Source: an uncultured Corynebacterium sp. (GTDB lineage: Bacteria; Actinomycetota; Actinomycetes; Mycobacteriales; Mycobacteriaceae). Taken from it: a stretch of DNA of 38,544 nucleotides. The stretch spans positions 1-38,544 of the forward strand of contig NZ_CALLDG010000184.1 in assembly GCF_937999985.1 (NCBI RefSeq), in the 5' to 3' direction. Shown in pieces: positions 20,370 to 29,709 of the stretch. The position numbers were made by a program, and so were the translations under genes. The notes beneath the pieces were generated by a model. The model was not told where the DNA came from, did not search any database, and saw only the letters and a list, made by a program, of their open reading frames with translations. The stretch's first letter is position 1, and each line of letters starts with the position of its first letter.

Positions 20370-20861
20370 ATGCCAGTCATCATCACTGTTGAGGACATCC
20401 ACGTTTTCAACAAGGACATCCCCACCGAACAGGCCGAGATCCTAATTCGTGATGGTTTGGCGCTCGCCAGGCGTGTAGCGCCCTGCATCGACGATGAGGA
20501 ATTCGCATTCGCTGATGCTGCAGCGGCGATTATTCGTGGCGCGATTCTCCGTTGGGCGGAGTCTGGCTCCGGTGGTATCACGCAGCGGCAAATGTCGGCT
20601 GGGCCATTCGCGCAGAACCTGTCGTTTGATAACCGGCAGTCGCGGCGCTCGCTGTTTTTCCCATCGGAGATAACGGAGCTGCAGGATCTCTGCAAGGCCT
20701 CGAATTCTGATGGGGCGTTTGGTATCGACACGATTGCCTCTAGGCCGTCGCGGTGCGTGCGTGACTACGAGGGTTGCCCGTACCTGATGGGGTCGGTGAA
20801 CTCGCCGTGTGAGGCATGCGGTGAAACGCTCCGGCCTGGCTGGTGGTTGGGGGCGCGATGA
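20370..20861 (+). CDS. Head-tail connector (adaptor, gp6/gp15-like)
   Basis: This 163-aa protein is largely helical at the N-terminus (VEDIHVFNKDIPTEQAEILI...) and follows the capsid genes, where the HK97 gp6/SPP1 gp15-type adaptor is expected. It would join the portal to the neck. GGAGGAGG precedes ATG 20370. The C-terminal Cys-rich stretch (CVRDYEGCP, CEACG) is unusual and may bind metal. Confidence 0.75.
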   Translation: MPVIITVEDIHVFNKDIPTEQAEILIRDGLALARRVAPCIDDEEFAFADAAAAIIRGAILRWAESGSGGITQRQMSAGPFAQNLSFDNRQSRRSLFFPSEITELQDLCKASNSDGAFGIDTIASRPSRCVRDYEGCPYLMGSVNSPCEACGETLRPGWWLGAR

Positions 20862-21217
20862 CTAGTCCGTACCAGTGCGAGTATGCCGTCGAGGTGCTGC
20901 GGCGTGCAGTGAAGGTCAACGAGTTCGACGATGAAGTTGAGGTGCCAGGAGCACCGGAGACTGTCGCCGTTTTTGGTTGGTACGTCGGCGGGCGCGTGGA
21001 AGGCCGACCAGATGGCCACGTCTATCAGGTGGAGTGGGACGCCACACTCTACGCCCCGGTGGAAGCCCGTATTCATGCCGGTGACCGTGTCCGCCTTCCT
21101 GGTGTCGGCGAGTTCACCCTGGTTGGTGAACCGTCCAATTGGGATAACAACCCGTGGTTCAGCCCCGGCCTCGTAGAAGTCAGACTCAAAAAGGTGGGTG
21201 ACCGCGATGGATCTTAA
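20858..21217 (+). CDS. Head-tail stopper/neck protein
   Basis: This 119-aa beta-rich protein (YQVEWDATLYAPVEARIHAG, DRVRLPGVGEFTLVGEP) fits the SPP1 gp16-like stopper position and fold pattern. It overlaps the adaptor gene by 4 bases. It would close the head exit channel until tail attachment. Confidence 0.75.
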   Translation: MTSPYQCEYAVEVLRRAVKVNEFDDEVEVPGAPETVAVFGWYVGGRVEGRPDGHVYQVEWDATLYAPVEARIHAGDRVRLPGVGEFTLVGEPSNWDNNPWFSPGLVEVRLKKVGDRDGS

Positions 21218-21464
21218 GTTCAACGTCAAGCGCGTGAAGCTGCACAACTCCGCTTTTACGGAGATGCGCAAAGACGCCAACCTAGTAGCCGATTTGGAAG
21301 CCCGTGGCCGCGCTATCGCCAACGCTGCAGGCGCCGGCTACGAGGTGTCCTCCTATTCGGGTAAGACCCGTCACCGCGTCTCTGTGATTACCGAGTCGTA
21401 TGAAGCGGCCAAGGACACAGCGGATAACAACACGCTGCTCAAGGCACTGGATGCGGGGCGATAA
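21207..21464 (+). CDS. Neck protein (HK97 gp10-like)
   Basis: This 85-aa protein (MDLKFNVKRVKLHNSAFTEM...) matches the small tail-completion/neck proteins with the RGRAIANAAGAGY and RHRVSVIT pattern, the HK97 gp10 family. It overlaps the stopper gene by 11 bases. It works at the tail-to-head joint. Confidence 0.75.
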   Translation: MDLKFNVKRVKLHNSAFTEMRKDANLVADLEARGRAIANAAGAGYEVSSYSGKTRHRVSVITESYEAAKDTADNNTLLKALDAGR

Positions 21465-21467
21465 CCG

Positions 21468-21842
21468 GTGGCTATTCGTTCTGCGGAAAAAGTCGCACTA
21501 CAGATTCTCCGCGACGCTGGATTCCGGGCGCATGTGACACCACCTCGTGACGTCACAGCACCGTATATCCGGGTGAATCGTGTCGGCGGCATCATGTCGA
21601 ACCTGGTGACCGACGCTGCGATGCTCGCGGTAGCGGCATACGCGGCTGACCCAGCAGAAGCGGCAAACATGGCAAACAAAGCACGCGAAGCCTTATTCGC
21701 GGCGCGCACAACAATGGTTGGAGACGCATGGGTGCGGTGGTGGAAAGAATCAGCCGGCCCCGCAAACTTCCCTGACCCAACCTCAAAACTGACCCGGTAC
21801 CAATTCTCCGGGCAGCTGATGATTGCAACAAACCTCGACTAA
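21468..21842 (+). CDS. Tail terminator protein
   Basis: This 124-aa protein, starting at GTG 21468, lies directly before the tail-tube gene, as tail terminators do. It has the alternating helix-strand pattern of the gpU-like fold (KVALQILRDAGFRAHVTPPR, PYIRVNRVGG). It would cap the tail tube to fix its length. Confidence 0.75.
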   Translation: MAIRSAEKVALQILRDAGFRAHVTPPRDVTAPYIRVNRVGGIMSNLVTDAAMLAVAAYAADPAEAANMANKAREALFAARTTMVGDAWVRWWKESAGPANFPDPTSKLTRYQFSGQLMIATNLD

Positions 21843-21857
21843 CACAGTCGGGGTTTT
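21836..21857 (+). terminator. Weak hairpin before the tail-tube gene
   Basis: CGACT and AGTCG form a 5-pair stem with a short loop, followed by GGGTTTT. It may slightly reduce readthrough or protect an mRNA end for the abundant tail-tube message. Confidence 0.4.
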
Positions 21858-21879
21858 ACTCATTTTTAAGGAGAAAACC

Positions 21880-22512
21880 ATGGCACTTGGAAATACCAAG
21901 AATGTTCTCGCCGGTATCCCCGACGTTGCCGGCGGCCTGTGGGTCAAGGACCTCATCGAGGACCCGGCGCAGTACCCGAAGGCAGGCGCTGACCTCAAGG
22001 CCGATGGCTGGACTCACGTTGGCTTCATTTCCGAAGACGGCGTGACCGAAGCCAATGAGCGCGACACTGAGAAGGTCAAGGCGTGGGGCGGCGACACCGT
22101 GCGTGTCCTGCAGAACGACCACACCCAGACCTTCGCATTCTCGTTCTTCGAGCTCGGTAACCCCGAGGTTCTGAAGCTCATCTACGGCGATGAGAACGTC
22201 ACCGTTGGCTCCGACGGCAAGGTCGAGGTTAAGCAGAACTCCAAGGTTCTGCCGCACAAGTCCTTCATGATTCAGGTACTCGACGGCGACACCAAAATCG
22301 ACAAGTTCATCCCCGATGGCCAGATCATCGAAACCGGTGAGCTACAGATGACTCACTCGGCTGTCATGTCGGTTGAGGTCACTGTGGAGGCGTTTGTCGA
22401 TAAGAAGGGCAACAAGGTCTACACCACTCAGTCCACCGCCGCAGCGCCAGCTGACGCGGGCGCGTCGGAAACGACTGAGGAGAACACTGACCCTTCAACT
22501 GGCGACCAGTAG
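21880..22512 (+). CDS. Major tail (tube) protein
   Basis: This 210-aa protein (MALGNTKNVLAGIPDVAGGL...) has the tube-protein pattern: GWTHVGFISEDGV, FAFSFFELGNPEVLKLIYG, and a final strand region SVEVTVEAFVDKKGNK. It has an Ala/Thr/Glu-rich flexible end. AAGGAG lies 7-8 bases before ATG 21880. Position before the chaperones and tape measure supports the call. Confidence 0.92.
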   Translation: MALGNTKNVLAGIPDVAGGLWVKDLIEDPAQYPKAGADLKADGWTHVGFISEDGVTEANERDTEKVKAWGGDTVRVLQNDHTQTFAFSFFELGNPEVLKLIYGDENVTVGSDGKVEVKQNSKVLPHKSFMIQVLDGDTKIDKFIPDGQIIETGELQMTHSAVMSVEVTVEAFVDKKGNKVYTTQSTAAAPADAGASETTEENTDPSTGDQ

Positions 22513-22526
22513 TTGGGTAGCGCGCC

Positions 22527-22565
22527 GGGCGGTCGCGCTAAAGGGAAGTTACCGCCCCTCTTTTC
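22527..22565 (+). terminator. Terminator after the tail-tube gene
   Basis: GGGCGGT (22527-22533) and ACCGCCC (22551-22557) form a 7-pair stem, followed by CTCTTTTC. This placement lets tail-tube mRNA exceed downstream chaperone mRNA, a common design. Confidence 0.65.
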
Positions 22566-22598
22566 TCTCATTTCACTGCACACAAAAAGGACAGTTCT

Positions 22599-22847
22599 AT
22601 GGCTCTTGAAAAGTTCCACCACGAGTACGACGGCAAGAAGTTCACCCTGCCGAAGTTCGACCAGCTGCCGTTCGGCGTTATCCGTAAGCTCCGCAAACTG
22701 CCGGATGAGGAGCAGTTTTTCCAGATGTTCGAGCTCGCTGCTGACGATAAGGCGCTGGCGGTCATCGACACGATGGGCATGAAGGACATCGAAAAGCTTG
22801 TTGAGGAGTGGCAGAAGGACGCAGGCGTCACCCAGGGGGAATCCTAA
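22599..22847 (+). CDS. Tail assembly chaperone, short form (G-like)
   Basis: This 82-aa protein (MALEKFHHEYDGKKFTLPKF...) is the upstream product of the chaperone pair that coats the tape measure during tail building. It ends at TAA 22845-22847, directly after a GGGGGAA slippery site (22835-22841). The sequence KLPDEEQFFQMFELAADDKA is typical of actinophage G-type chaperones. Confidence 0.88.
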   Translation: MALEKFHHEYDGKKFTLPKFDQLPFGVIRKLRKLPDEEQFFQMFELAADDKALAVIDTMGMKDIEKLVEEWQKDAGVTQGES

Positions 22848-23236
22848 GCCTGGTTGACAGGCTCGAGGACAGTGAGAAACGGCGGGCGCTGGAAGCAGAC
22901 CTCATCAACGCTGGGATGAGGCTGCGGTGGTTCCCAGCACCCGATTACACCTGGGGCGACCTCGTGGCGTTCGTCTCAGGCCTTGACCAGGGTTCTGCGT
23001 CTGTCCGCGCGGAGCTTGGCGAGGACGCGATGTGGGGGCTGCAGGAGCAGCTGCTGGCCCTGAATGCGGACTATCTGCGGATTCTGATTTGGCAGAGAAC
23101 ACCAGACGGGCAGAGGGGCCGGAAGTTCCCGAAGCCCATTAAACGACCCGGCGTTGATGACGGCGTTGACAGAAAGAAGATTGGCGGCACTACGAAGGTG
23201 CCAGCTGAGGAGCTCGCGAAACTCCTCGGAGTGTAG
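22599..23236 (+). CDS. Tail assembly chaperone, frameshifted long form (GT-like)
   Basis: A -1 shift at GGGGGAA (22835-22841) joins the 82-aa frame to the next one, reading GGILSLVDRLEDSEKRRALE and onward for about 212 aa. A perfect stem-loop, AGCCTG-GTTGA-CAGGCT (22847-22863), starts 5 bases after the slippery site, the usual stimulator spacing. The extension lacks its own ribosome-binding site, which supports the frameshift. The T-part links the chaperone to the tail-tube protein. Confidence 0.85.
22835..22863 (+). promoter_or_regulatory. Programmed -1 frameshift signal
   Basis: Slippery heptamer GGGGGAA (22835-22841), spacer TCCTA (22842-22846) and a 6-pair hairpin (22847-22863). The P-site glycine codon re-pairs perfectly after the slip. 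The zero-frame stop lies at the hairpin foot. Confidence 0.8.
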
Positions 23237-23245
23237 GAGGTCATC

Positions 23246-26200
23246 GTGGCAGCAAATCTTGCGACCGCATACGTGGAGATCATTCCCTCGGCGAAGGGGA
23301 TTGGTGCGGCTATTTCCCAGGAGTTGTCTGGGGTGGAGTCGAAGGCAACGTCGCATGGCTCGAAGATTGGCTCCAAGCTGTCTAGCGGGATTAAGTCGAC
23401 TCTGAAGAAGGGTGCGCTTGGTGCTGGCGCGGCTGCTGGCGCGACACTGGGACGTGCTCTGCAGAAGGGTTTTGGCCGCCTTGATGCGATTGAGCAGGCG
23501 CGGGCAAAACTGATGACGTTGGCGAACAACGATGCTCCGATGGTGGATGCAGCTATGAAGAGCGTCAGTGATGCTGTGACCGGCACGGCGTTCGCTACAT
23601 CGGAAGCCGCTGATGCGGCTGCTATGGCTATGGCAGCGGGCATTAAGCCAGGCAGGGAGATGACCGGTGTGCTCTCTACTATCGCTGACGCCGCCTCGTT
23701 TTCGAATAAGGAGTTTTCCGAGGTCGCACCGATTTTCACCAAGGCCATCAATAAGGGCAAGGTGATGGGCGATACGCTCACGCAGTTGGAAGAAAACTCT
23801 ATTCCAGCAACCCAGGCTTTGGCTCGCCATTTGGGTAAGACGGGCGAGGAAATCCAGGAAATGGCTTCCAAGGGGCAAATCAGCTTTAAGGATTTGCAGG
23901 AAGCGATGGATAAAACCATTGGCGGCCAGGCGCTGGCGCAGGGTGAGACGTTCACTGGTGCCTTGAAGAATGTTGATGCCGCTTTGGGGCGTTTCGGCGA
24001 GACGCTGCTTGCGACGCCGTTCAAGATGGGGCCGCAGGTGTTCTCCGCTCTTAGCAGGGCGATTGATGATGTCAACACCAAAGTTAAGGCTGGTATTGAG
24101 TACCTGCAGACTGGTGTGGACACCGAGGGCTACATGTTCAAGGCGTTCGGCACCCGTGAGCAGGCCGATGAGGTCATGGCAATGCTCGACGATGTGCGCC
24201 GCAATTGGGGTGAGTTCCAGTCCGGTCTACGTGGAGATGATGCCTCCGGCCTGTTCGGCGCGCTAGGCGGCTCCCTGCGTGAGATTGGGCAGGCAGCTGC
24301 GGACATTATGCCGGCGCTGATGGATGTCGGCATGTCGCTGGGCGAAGCCGGAATGACCGCCTCGATTGTGTCTATCACCGGCGCGCTCGGTGTAGTAGCG
24401 CCGCTGCTTGCGGATGTGCTGGCACCGATCCTGCAGACTGTCGGTGACCTGATGCGCGAGAACCAGGGCGTTGTGAACGCTCTTGTCACCGCGTTTGTTG
24501 GGTTCAAGACGGTCGATGCTGCCGCTGGTGGACTCGCTAAGGTCGCTTCGTCTGGCGGCAAGCTGCAGAAGATGTTCAAAGGCATTGGCCCCGCGATTAA
24601 GGGGTCGGCGTCTGGTATCACTGGGTTCGCGAAGGTCGCCAAGTCTGGGTTTACCTCGGCGACTCGTGGGCTGAAAATGTTCCAGGGCGCGTTCAAGATG
24701 GGGCAGATGGGGCGCTCTTTGAAGAGTGTGTCTGGCGCTGTCGGCAAGCTTGGCCTGTCGTTTGGTAAGGCCAGCGTGTACGCGAAGATGGCTGGCAAGG
24801 CCATCACCTCCGGTCTTGTGAAGGGCTTGAAGCTGGCGGTCGGTGGGATTAAGGCGCTGGGGATGGCGATTGCTGCTAACCCAATCGGCCTGCTGGTTAC
24901 CGCTATTGCCGCGGTTGTCGCTGGGCTGGTGTATTTCTTCACGCAGACTGAGACTGGTAAGCGTCTGTGGGCTTCGTTTATGGAGTTCATGGGTCAGGTG
25001 TGGGAGAACATCAAGAACTGGGCGCAGGCCGCGTGGGAGTGGATTGTCCAGGTTTGGAACGGTATTCCGGAGTGGTTCTCTGAGAAGTGGAACGCGGTCA
25101 CGGGTATTGTTTCTCAGGCGTGGGAGGGCATCAAGACCGCTATCTCCAACGCCTGGACCGCCATCACCGAGTGGTTCGCGGCCGCGTGGGAGGCGTACAA
25201 GGCCCAGGTTCAGGCTAACTGGGAGTTCGTCAAGAGCATCTTCAGCGCAGCCTGGGAAGGCATCAAGAACATTGTCATCCTCGCGTGGAATGGTATTCAG
25301 ACGTTCTTCACAACCGCGTGGACTATCTTCACCGCGTTGGTGCAGACAGTATGGAACGGCATTGTCCTGGTGTTCCAGACCGTGTGGAACATCATCAAGA
25401 CTGTTGTCACCACCGTGTGGAACGGTATCGCCGCGTTCTTCACTGCAGCGTGGGCAACATTCACGTCCATTGTCACCACCGTGTGGAACATTATCCTCAC
25501 TATCATCCAGGGCGTATGGGACGGGATTAAGAACGCCGTCACCACAATCTGGAATGCCATCTCCTCGTTCATTTCCGGCGCATGGTCGGCATTCACAGGG
25601 TTCGTGTCCTCCACCTGGGAGAACATCAAGAACCTAATCTCCAACGCCTGGGAAGCAATTAAGGCAACCACCCAGGCCGTATGGGAAGCCATTAAGACGG
25701 CTATCGCCAACGCGGTGCAGGCGATGGTGTCGAAGCTGCAGGAATTCGCCTCCTCGGTCAAGGCCAAGATTGATGAGGCGTGGAACCACGTCAAGCAGTT
25801 CCCGCAGAACATCCGCAACGCATTCGCCAACGCTGGCTCCTGGCTTGTCAACGCTGGTAAGGCCATCATCCAAGGCCTAATCAACGGTATTAAGTCAATG
25901 GCCGGCGCTGTCGGCAACGCTATCCGTAACGTTCTGCCGGGCGCTGTCCAAGGCCTCATTTCGCTCGGCGACGGCGGCATCGCCCTAGTCGACGGTGGTA
26001 TCACCGCCTACGCCAACGGCGGCATCCGTCGATTGGAGCAGTACGCCAACGGCGGACACCGACGCGAAAAGCACGTCGCACAAATCGCAAACGCCGGCGA
26101 CTGGCGACTATGGGCAGAACCAGAAACCGGCGGTGAGGCTTACATCCCACTGGCTCGGTCAAAGCGCGGCCGCTCCACCGCAATTCTCAACGACGTAGCC

Positions 26201-28579
26201 AAAATCTTCGGCCTACAACTGGTCGATAACGACGGCAACCGCGTCGACGCCACCACACCTGGCGGCACGGGGCCGAAGGGCAGCGCAGTCCGCGCCTTCG
26301 CCAACGGCGGCATCCGTACCGCGGCAGAAGTCCGCCGATTCGTCGAAGGCGACAACGTTGCCGGCGTACAGGCAGAACGTTCACTGCAAGGCGCACCGTA
26401 TGAGAACTATCCAGGGCGTGACGGCGCATGGGGTGATTGCTCGTACACGCAGGGCAACATCGCCGCGTTCATGCTCGGCCTGAACCCGTGGCCACGAAAA
26501 TTCTCTACTTCGTCGCAGTTGTCGTGGCTTCGGTCGAACGGCGCCAACATCGGCATGGGGCCAGAAGGCTCCTACCGCGTCGGCTGGTACGACAACGGCG
26601 GCGGGCAGTTCGGCCACACCTCCGGCACCCTGCCGGACGGCACCAACGTTGAGATGGGTGGTGGTAACGGCGGCGGAGCCATCGGCGGCGGCGCAGTCCC
26701 GTGGAACCACCCGCAGTTCACACACCACGCATGGATCCCGGCCGCGCCGGGCTACACTGGCCCGACCGGCATGGATGATGCTGTGGCTGATGTGCCGGAG
26801 GTTGATTTCTCCGACACTACTGGCGGCGCGTCCACGGCTGTCACGTCGACCACGGCGGCGACCGGTGCTGACCCGAACATGGTTCCGCTGGATGATGATG
26901 TCGCGGTGAAGGCTGAGCAGGCTGGGATGGTTGACACCAGCACAACTGGCGAAGCAACCACCTGGTCTGACGCCATCGGCGATATGGCCAAGGCATTCGT
27001 GTCCGGGCACATCAAGGACATCCTCGGTGTGTTCGGTATCCCGGATGAGATTCCGCCAATCATCGTTGCTGCCCGGAAGATGTTCGTTCAGGCCACCCAG
27101 GGTGACCCGGACGGGCAGAAGGCGCAGCAGCAGATTGAGGACGCGGCAGACGCGCAACTGGAAGCGCAGGACGCAACAGCTGTCGTTGACGGCGATGTTC
27201 CGGTGGACGTTGACGAACTCGACGCTACCGCTGTTGAGTTGGACACGGAACCGGTGGAGGCTCCTGAAGCTATCGCTCAGGTGCCAGCCGGAACCGTGCA
27301 GAAGGGCGAATACAAGCTCGGCGAGGACTTCTTCGCTGAGGAGGTCGCCAAGGCTGCAGCCATGCTCGGTATGGGATTTGATGCCGCGAAGATTGCGTGG
27401 GCAACTGTCCTGACTGAGGTGGGCGACCCAGCCAAGATGTACGCATCGAGCGTGGATACCGCATCGCAGCAGTACCCGTATGACGCGATTGGTTCCGACC
27501 ATGACTCCAGTGGTTTGTTCCAGCAGCGTAATAACGGGGCGTGGGGTGACATTTCGGAGCGCATGAATGCTCGTGCGTCGGCGATGATGTTCCTCAACGC
27601 GCTGAAGAAGGTTGCGGGCTGGGAGTCGATGGATCCGGGCGCGGCTGCGCAGGCTGTGCAGCGCTCAGCGTTCCCGTCTCGGTACTCCGGCCATATGGCT
27701 AAGGCCGAGTCGGTGATGAGCCGGTTTAAGGGCAAGCTGCCTGGCTTTAAGAAGGGCGGCATGGTCTATGGCGGTAACGGCAAGAATCTAGATGATGTCC
27801 TCGCGTGGCTGTCGCAGGGCGAGATGGTCATCAACTCAGATTCCGTTGACGCCGACCCGGATATGGCGAAAACTCTCAACGACGCTGGCCCTGACGCGGT
27901 GCGTGACCAGGTGTTGCGTGACGCTGTTGGTGGCGCGCTGAATGCGGTGCCGGAGTTTAAGCTGTCCGGAAGTATGCGGGATATGTTGGCGCAGAACCTT
28001 TATGGCGCGTCTAATACGTTCTCGCAGCTGGCGTCGATGGGTGTGTCCGCTGGTTTCCAGCTGGCGGGAACGGGCGCGCGGTCTGCGTTGACGGCGGGCG
28101 CGGCCGGGGCGGATATTGCTTTAGCTGGCGCTGGAATCGCACCGTCGATGCTGGGCGTTCCAGGCCTGCCCACTCCGCCGAGCGTGGCTGGCATGGCCGG
28201 CATGGTGCCCATCGAGGGACTATTCGGCGTCGCCGGTGATGTGGCGTCCTGGTACACCGGCAAGGTCACATCCGGTATCGGCAACGCGCTGGCAGAAGCA
28301 ACCCTCGGCGTGTACGACATCGGCGTCGGCCAAGTCGAAGAGGTCATGAACGCCTTCGGCATGAACCGCCTGAACCCGGCGATGATCGCGGAGAACTCGG
28401 AACTCGCGGAACTACGCGGTGTTCTCGAGGACTCGGTTCAGACCCGGTTCAGCCCGGAAGCAGGCTACGGCACAAAGCAGGTTGGGGACACGTACGTGTT
28501 CAACGCTAGTGATTTCGGTCAGATGCAGTCGCTGTATCGCCGTGAGAAGGCTAAGAAGGGGAAGGTAGGTGCCCGCTAA
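23246..28579 (+). CDS. Tape measure protein with cell-wall hydrolase regions
   Basis: This 1777-aa protein sets tail length and is injected ahead of the DNA. Residues 1-350 include the TP901-type tape-measure core. A hydrophobic stretch follows (about 535-570), then Trp-containing repeats at roughly 11-residue spacing (about 580-820). A CHAP/NlpC-P60-like cysteine peptidase region has WGDCSYTQGN (Cys near 1065) and GHTSGTLPDG (His near 1122). A lysozyme/transglycosylase-like region (about 1360-1500) has SDHDSSGLFQQR and WGDISERMNA. The C-terminus is Gly/Ala-rich. These domains would open peptidoglycan at entry. The GTG start follows GGAGG by 6 bases. Confidence 0.93.
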   Translation: MAANLATAYVEIIPSAKGIGAAISQELSGVESKATSHGSKIGSKLSSGIKSTLKKGALGAGAAAGATLGRALQKGFGRLDAIEQARAKLMTLANNDAPMVDAAMKSVSDAVTGTAFATSEAADAAAMAMAAGIKPGREMTGVLSTIADAASFSNKEFSEVAPIFTKAINKGKVMGDTLTQLEENSIPATQALARHLGKTGEEIQEMASKGQISFKDLQEAMDKTIGGQALAQGETFTGALKNVDAALGRFGETLLATPFKMGPQVFSALSRAIDDVNTKVKAGIEYLQTGVDTEGYMFKAFGTREQADEVMAMLDDVRRNWGEFQSGLRGDDASGLFGALGGSLREIGQAAADIMPALMDVGMSLGEAGMTASIVSITGALGVVAPLLADVLAPILQTVGDLMRENQGVVNALVTAFVGFKTVDAAAGGLAKVASSGGKLQKMFKGIGPAIKGSASGITGFAKVAKSGFTSATRGLKMFQGAFKMGQMGRSLKSVSGAVGKLGLSFGKASVYAKMAGKAITSGLVKGLKLAVGGIKALGMAIAANPIGLLVTAIAAVVAGLVYFFTQTETGKRLWASFMEFMGQVWENIKNWAQAAWEWIVQVWNGIPEWFSEKWNAVTGIVSQAWEGIKTAISNAWTAITEWFAAAWEAYKAQVQANWEFVKSIFSAAWEGIKNIVILAWNGIQTFFTTAWTIFTALVQTVWNGIVLVFQTVWNIIKTVVTTVWNGIAAFFTAAWATFTSIVTTVWNIILTIIQGVWDGIKNAVTTIWNAISSFISGAWSAFTGFVSSTWENIKNLISNAWEAIKATTQAVWEAIKTAIANAVQAMVSKLQEFASSVKAKIDEAWNHVKQFPQNIRNAFANAGSWLVNAGKAIIQGLINGIKSMAGAVGNAIRNVLPGAVQGLISLGDGGIALVDGGITAYANGGIRRLEQYANGGHRREKHVAQIANAGDWRLWAEPETGGEAYIPLARSKRGRSTAILNDVAKIFGLQLVDNDGNRVDATTPGGTGPKGSAVRAFANGGIRTAAEVRRFVEGDNVAGVQAERSLQGAPYENYPGRDGAWGDCSYTQGNIAAFMLGLNPWPRKFSTSSQLSWLRSNGANIGMGPEGSYRVGWYDNGGGQFGHTSGTLPDGTNVEMGGGNGGGAIGGGAVPWNHPQFTHHAWIPAAPGYTGPTGMDDAVADVPEVDFSDTTGGASTAVTSTTAATGADPNMVPLDDDVAVKAEQAGMVDTSTTGEATTWSDAIGDMAKAFVSGHIKDILGVFGIPDEIPPIIVAARKMFVQATQGDPDGQKAQQQIEDAADAQLEAQDATAVVDGDVPVDVDELDATAVELDTEPVEAPEAIAQVPAGTVQKGEYKLGEDFFAEEVAKAAAMLGMGFDAAKIAWATVLTEVGDPAKMYASSVDTASQQYPYDAIGSDHDSSGLFQQRNNGAWGDISERMNARASAMMFLNALKKVAGWESMDPGAAAQAVQRSAFPSRYSGHMAKAESVMSRFKGKLPGFKKGGMVYGGNGKNLDDVLAWLSQGEMVINSDSVDADPDMAKTLNDAGPDAVRDQVLRDAVGGALNAVPEFKLSGSMRDMLAQNLYGASNTFSQLASMGVSAGFQLAGTGARSALTAGAAGADIALAGAGIAPSMLGVPGLPTPPSVAGMAGMVPIEGLFGVAGDVASWYTGKVTSGIGNALAEATLGVYDIGVGQVEEVMNAFGMNRLNPAMIAENSELAELRGVLEDSVQTRFSPEAGYGTKQVGDTYVFNASDFGQMQSLYRREKAKKGKVGAR

Positions 28580-29706
28580 TGCTCAAGGAGCAGGCAAACA
28601 TCACTATTAGGGGCGTTGATGGAGTTGAGTGGCATATTCATGGGCCGCGTTCCATCGGCTCCCCAGTCAGGCTGCGTGAAGGTGCTGTCGGTGAACTGTT
28701 TGATGCACCGTTTTCCACGGTGTATCGAGGTGTTGCCGGCAAGCCCGGCAAGTCATTCCGTGGAATCAACTATGCGGAACGTAACGTTGTGCTGCGGCTC
28801 AATATCGCCGGGGATACGGGCGGGGATTGGGCGCGGGTGGATTCCCGTTTCCGCCGCTCTCTGTCTGCGGAGCGGGAGTTCCAGCTCATCTGCGACACGG
28901 AGCTGTCTGGGCGCCGCTGGCTGGTTGTTCGGCTGGCGGAAGCCCCGGAGGTGGAGAACAACCTTGACCCGCACGAGCAGGCGAACATGCGGATGCAAGT
29001 TGTGGTGGTGGCGGCGAACCCGTTTTGGCAGTCGCAGCCGATTACGGATGAGTTCGTGTTCGACGGCTCTAACTGGGCGTCGGATAGCGTGACGGTAACC
29101 AATCCGGGTGATGTTCCTGCATGGCCGAAGTGGGTGCTGACAGCGCCCGCGAAGTATGGCTTGCCGGATATTGACCTGTCAACACCGGTAGATAGGCGGC
29201 TAGACCGGTTCGTGTATCTGCCGTTCCAGCCACATGGCAGGGAAGTGCTGGTGGATACAGACCCGTTCGAGGAGATGATTACCACCAACGACGGGACGTT
29301 GCTGTGGGCGCAGATGAATGGTCAATTTTTCCAGAATCAGCTCCCACCGCATCTACCGCCGACACAGCTTCCTGTTTATGTTGACCCGTTTCCGCTGCTG
29401 CCGTTCGACCTGCCGACAACGTGGCGTATCTGGATTGGTGAGAAGCTGGAAAAGCTGGTCGACGCGATTGGGTTGTCGGAGTTCCTGGCGCTCACGCCGG
29501 AGGATATTGCGAAGAAAATTACCGAGTGGATCAACGGCGTGAAACCAGACTGGCTCGACCCGATTGTTCCGGACGTTGCGGTTCAGTTGACGTTTGATTT
29601 CATTGCCCGCATTATCCGTGAAACCTACGGGCGTATCGGCAATATCGCGGGTGCGACTGCACAAATCATTGTGGAGCCGCAGCACACGAGGCCGTGGGGA
29701 GGGTAG
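28579..29706 (+). CDS. Distal tail protein (Dit-like)
   Basis: This 375-aa protein starts in a TAATG overlap with the tape measure. Its N-terminal half has the Dit pattern (GVEWHIHGPRSIGSPVRLRE, then RGINYAERNVVLRLNI, and FQLICDTELSGRRWLVVRLA). A galectin-like C-terminal part is followed by an actinophage-specific Pro-rich extension. It forms the hub ring at the end of the tail tube. Confidence 0.88.
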   Translation: MLKEQANITIRGVDGVEWHIHGPRSIGSPVRLREGAVGELFDAPFSTVYRGVAGKPGKSFRGINYAERNVVLRLNIAGDTGGDWARVDSRFRRSLSAEREFQLICDTELSGRRWLVVRLAEAPEVENNLDPHEQANMRMQVVVVAANPFWQSQPITDEFVFDGSNWASDSVTVTNPGDVPAWPKWVLTAPAKYGLPDIDLSTPVDRRLDRFVYLPFQPHGREVLVDTDPFEEMITTNDGTLLWAQMNGQFFQNQLPPHLPPTQLPVYVDPFPLLPFDLPTTWRIWIGEKLEKLVDAIGLSEFLALTPEDIAKKITEWINGVKPDWLDPIVPDVAVQLTFDFIARIIRETYGRIGNIAGATAQIIVEPQHTRPWGG

Positions 29707-29709
29707 ACG

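Noticed and set aside
22976..24123. Long minus-strand frames over the tape measure start
   Set aside because: Antisense shadows caused by GC-rich codon use; the plus-strand tape measure and chaperones are clear.
26381..27502. 373-codon minus-strand frame in the tape measure
   Set aside because: Shadow of the hydrolase regions, which show conserved motifs on the plus strand.
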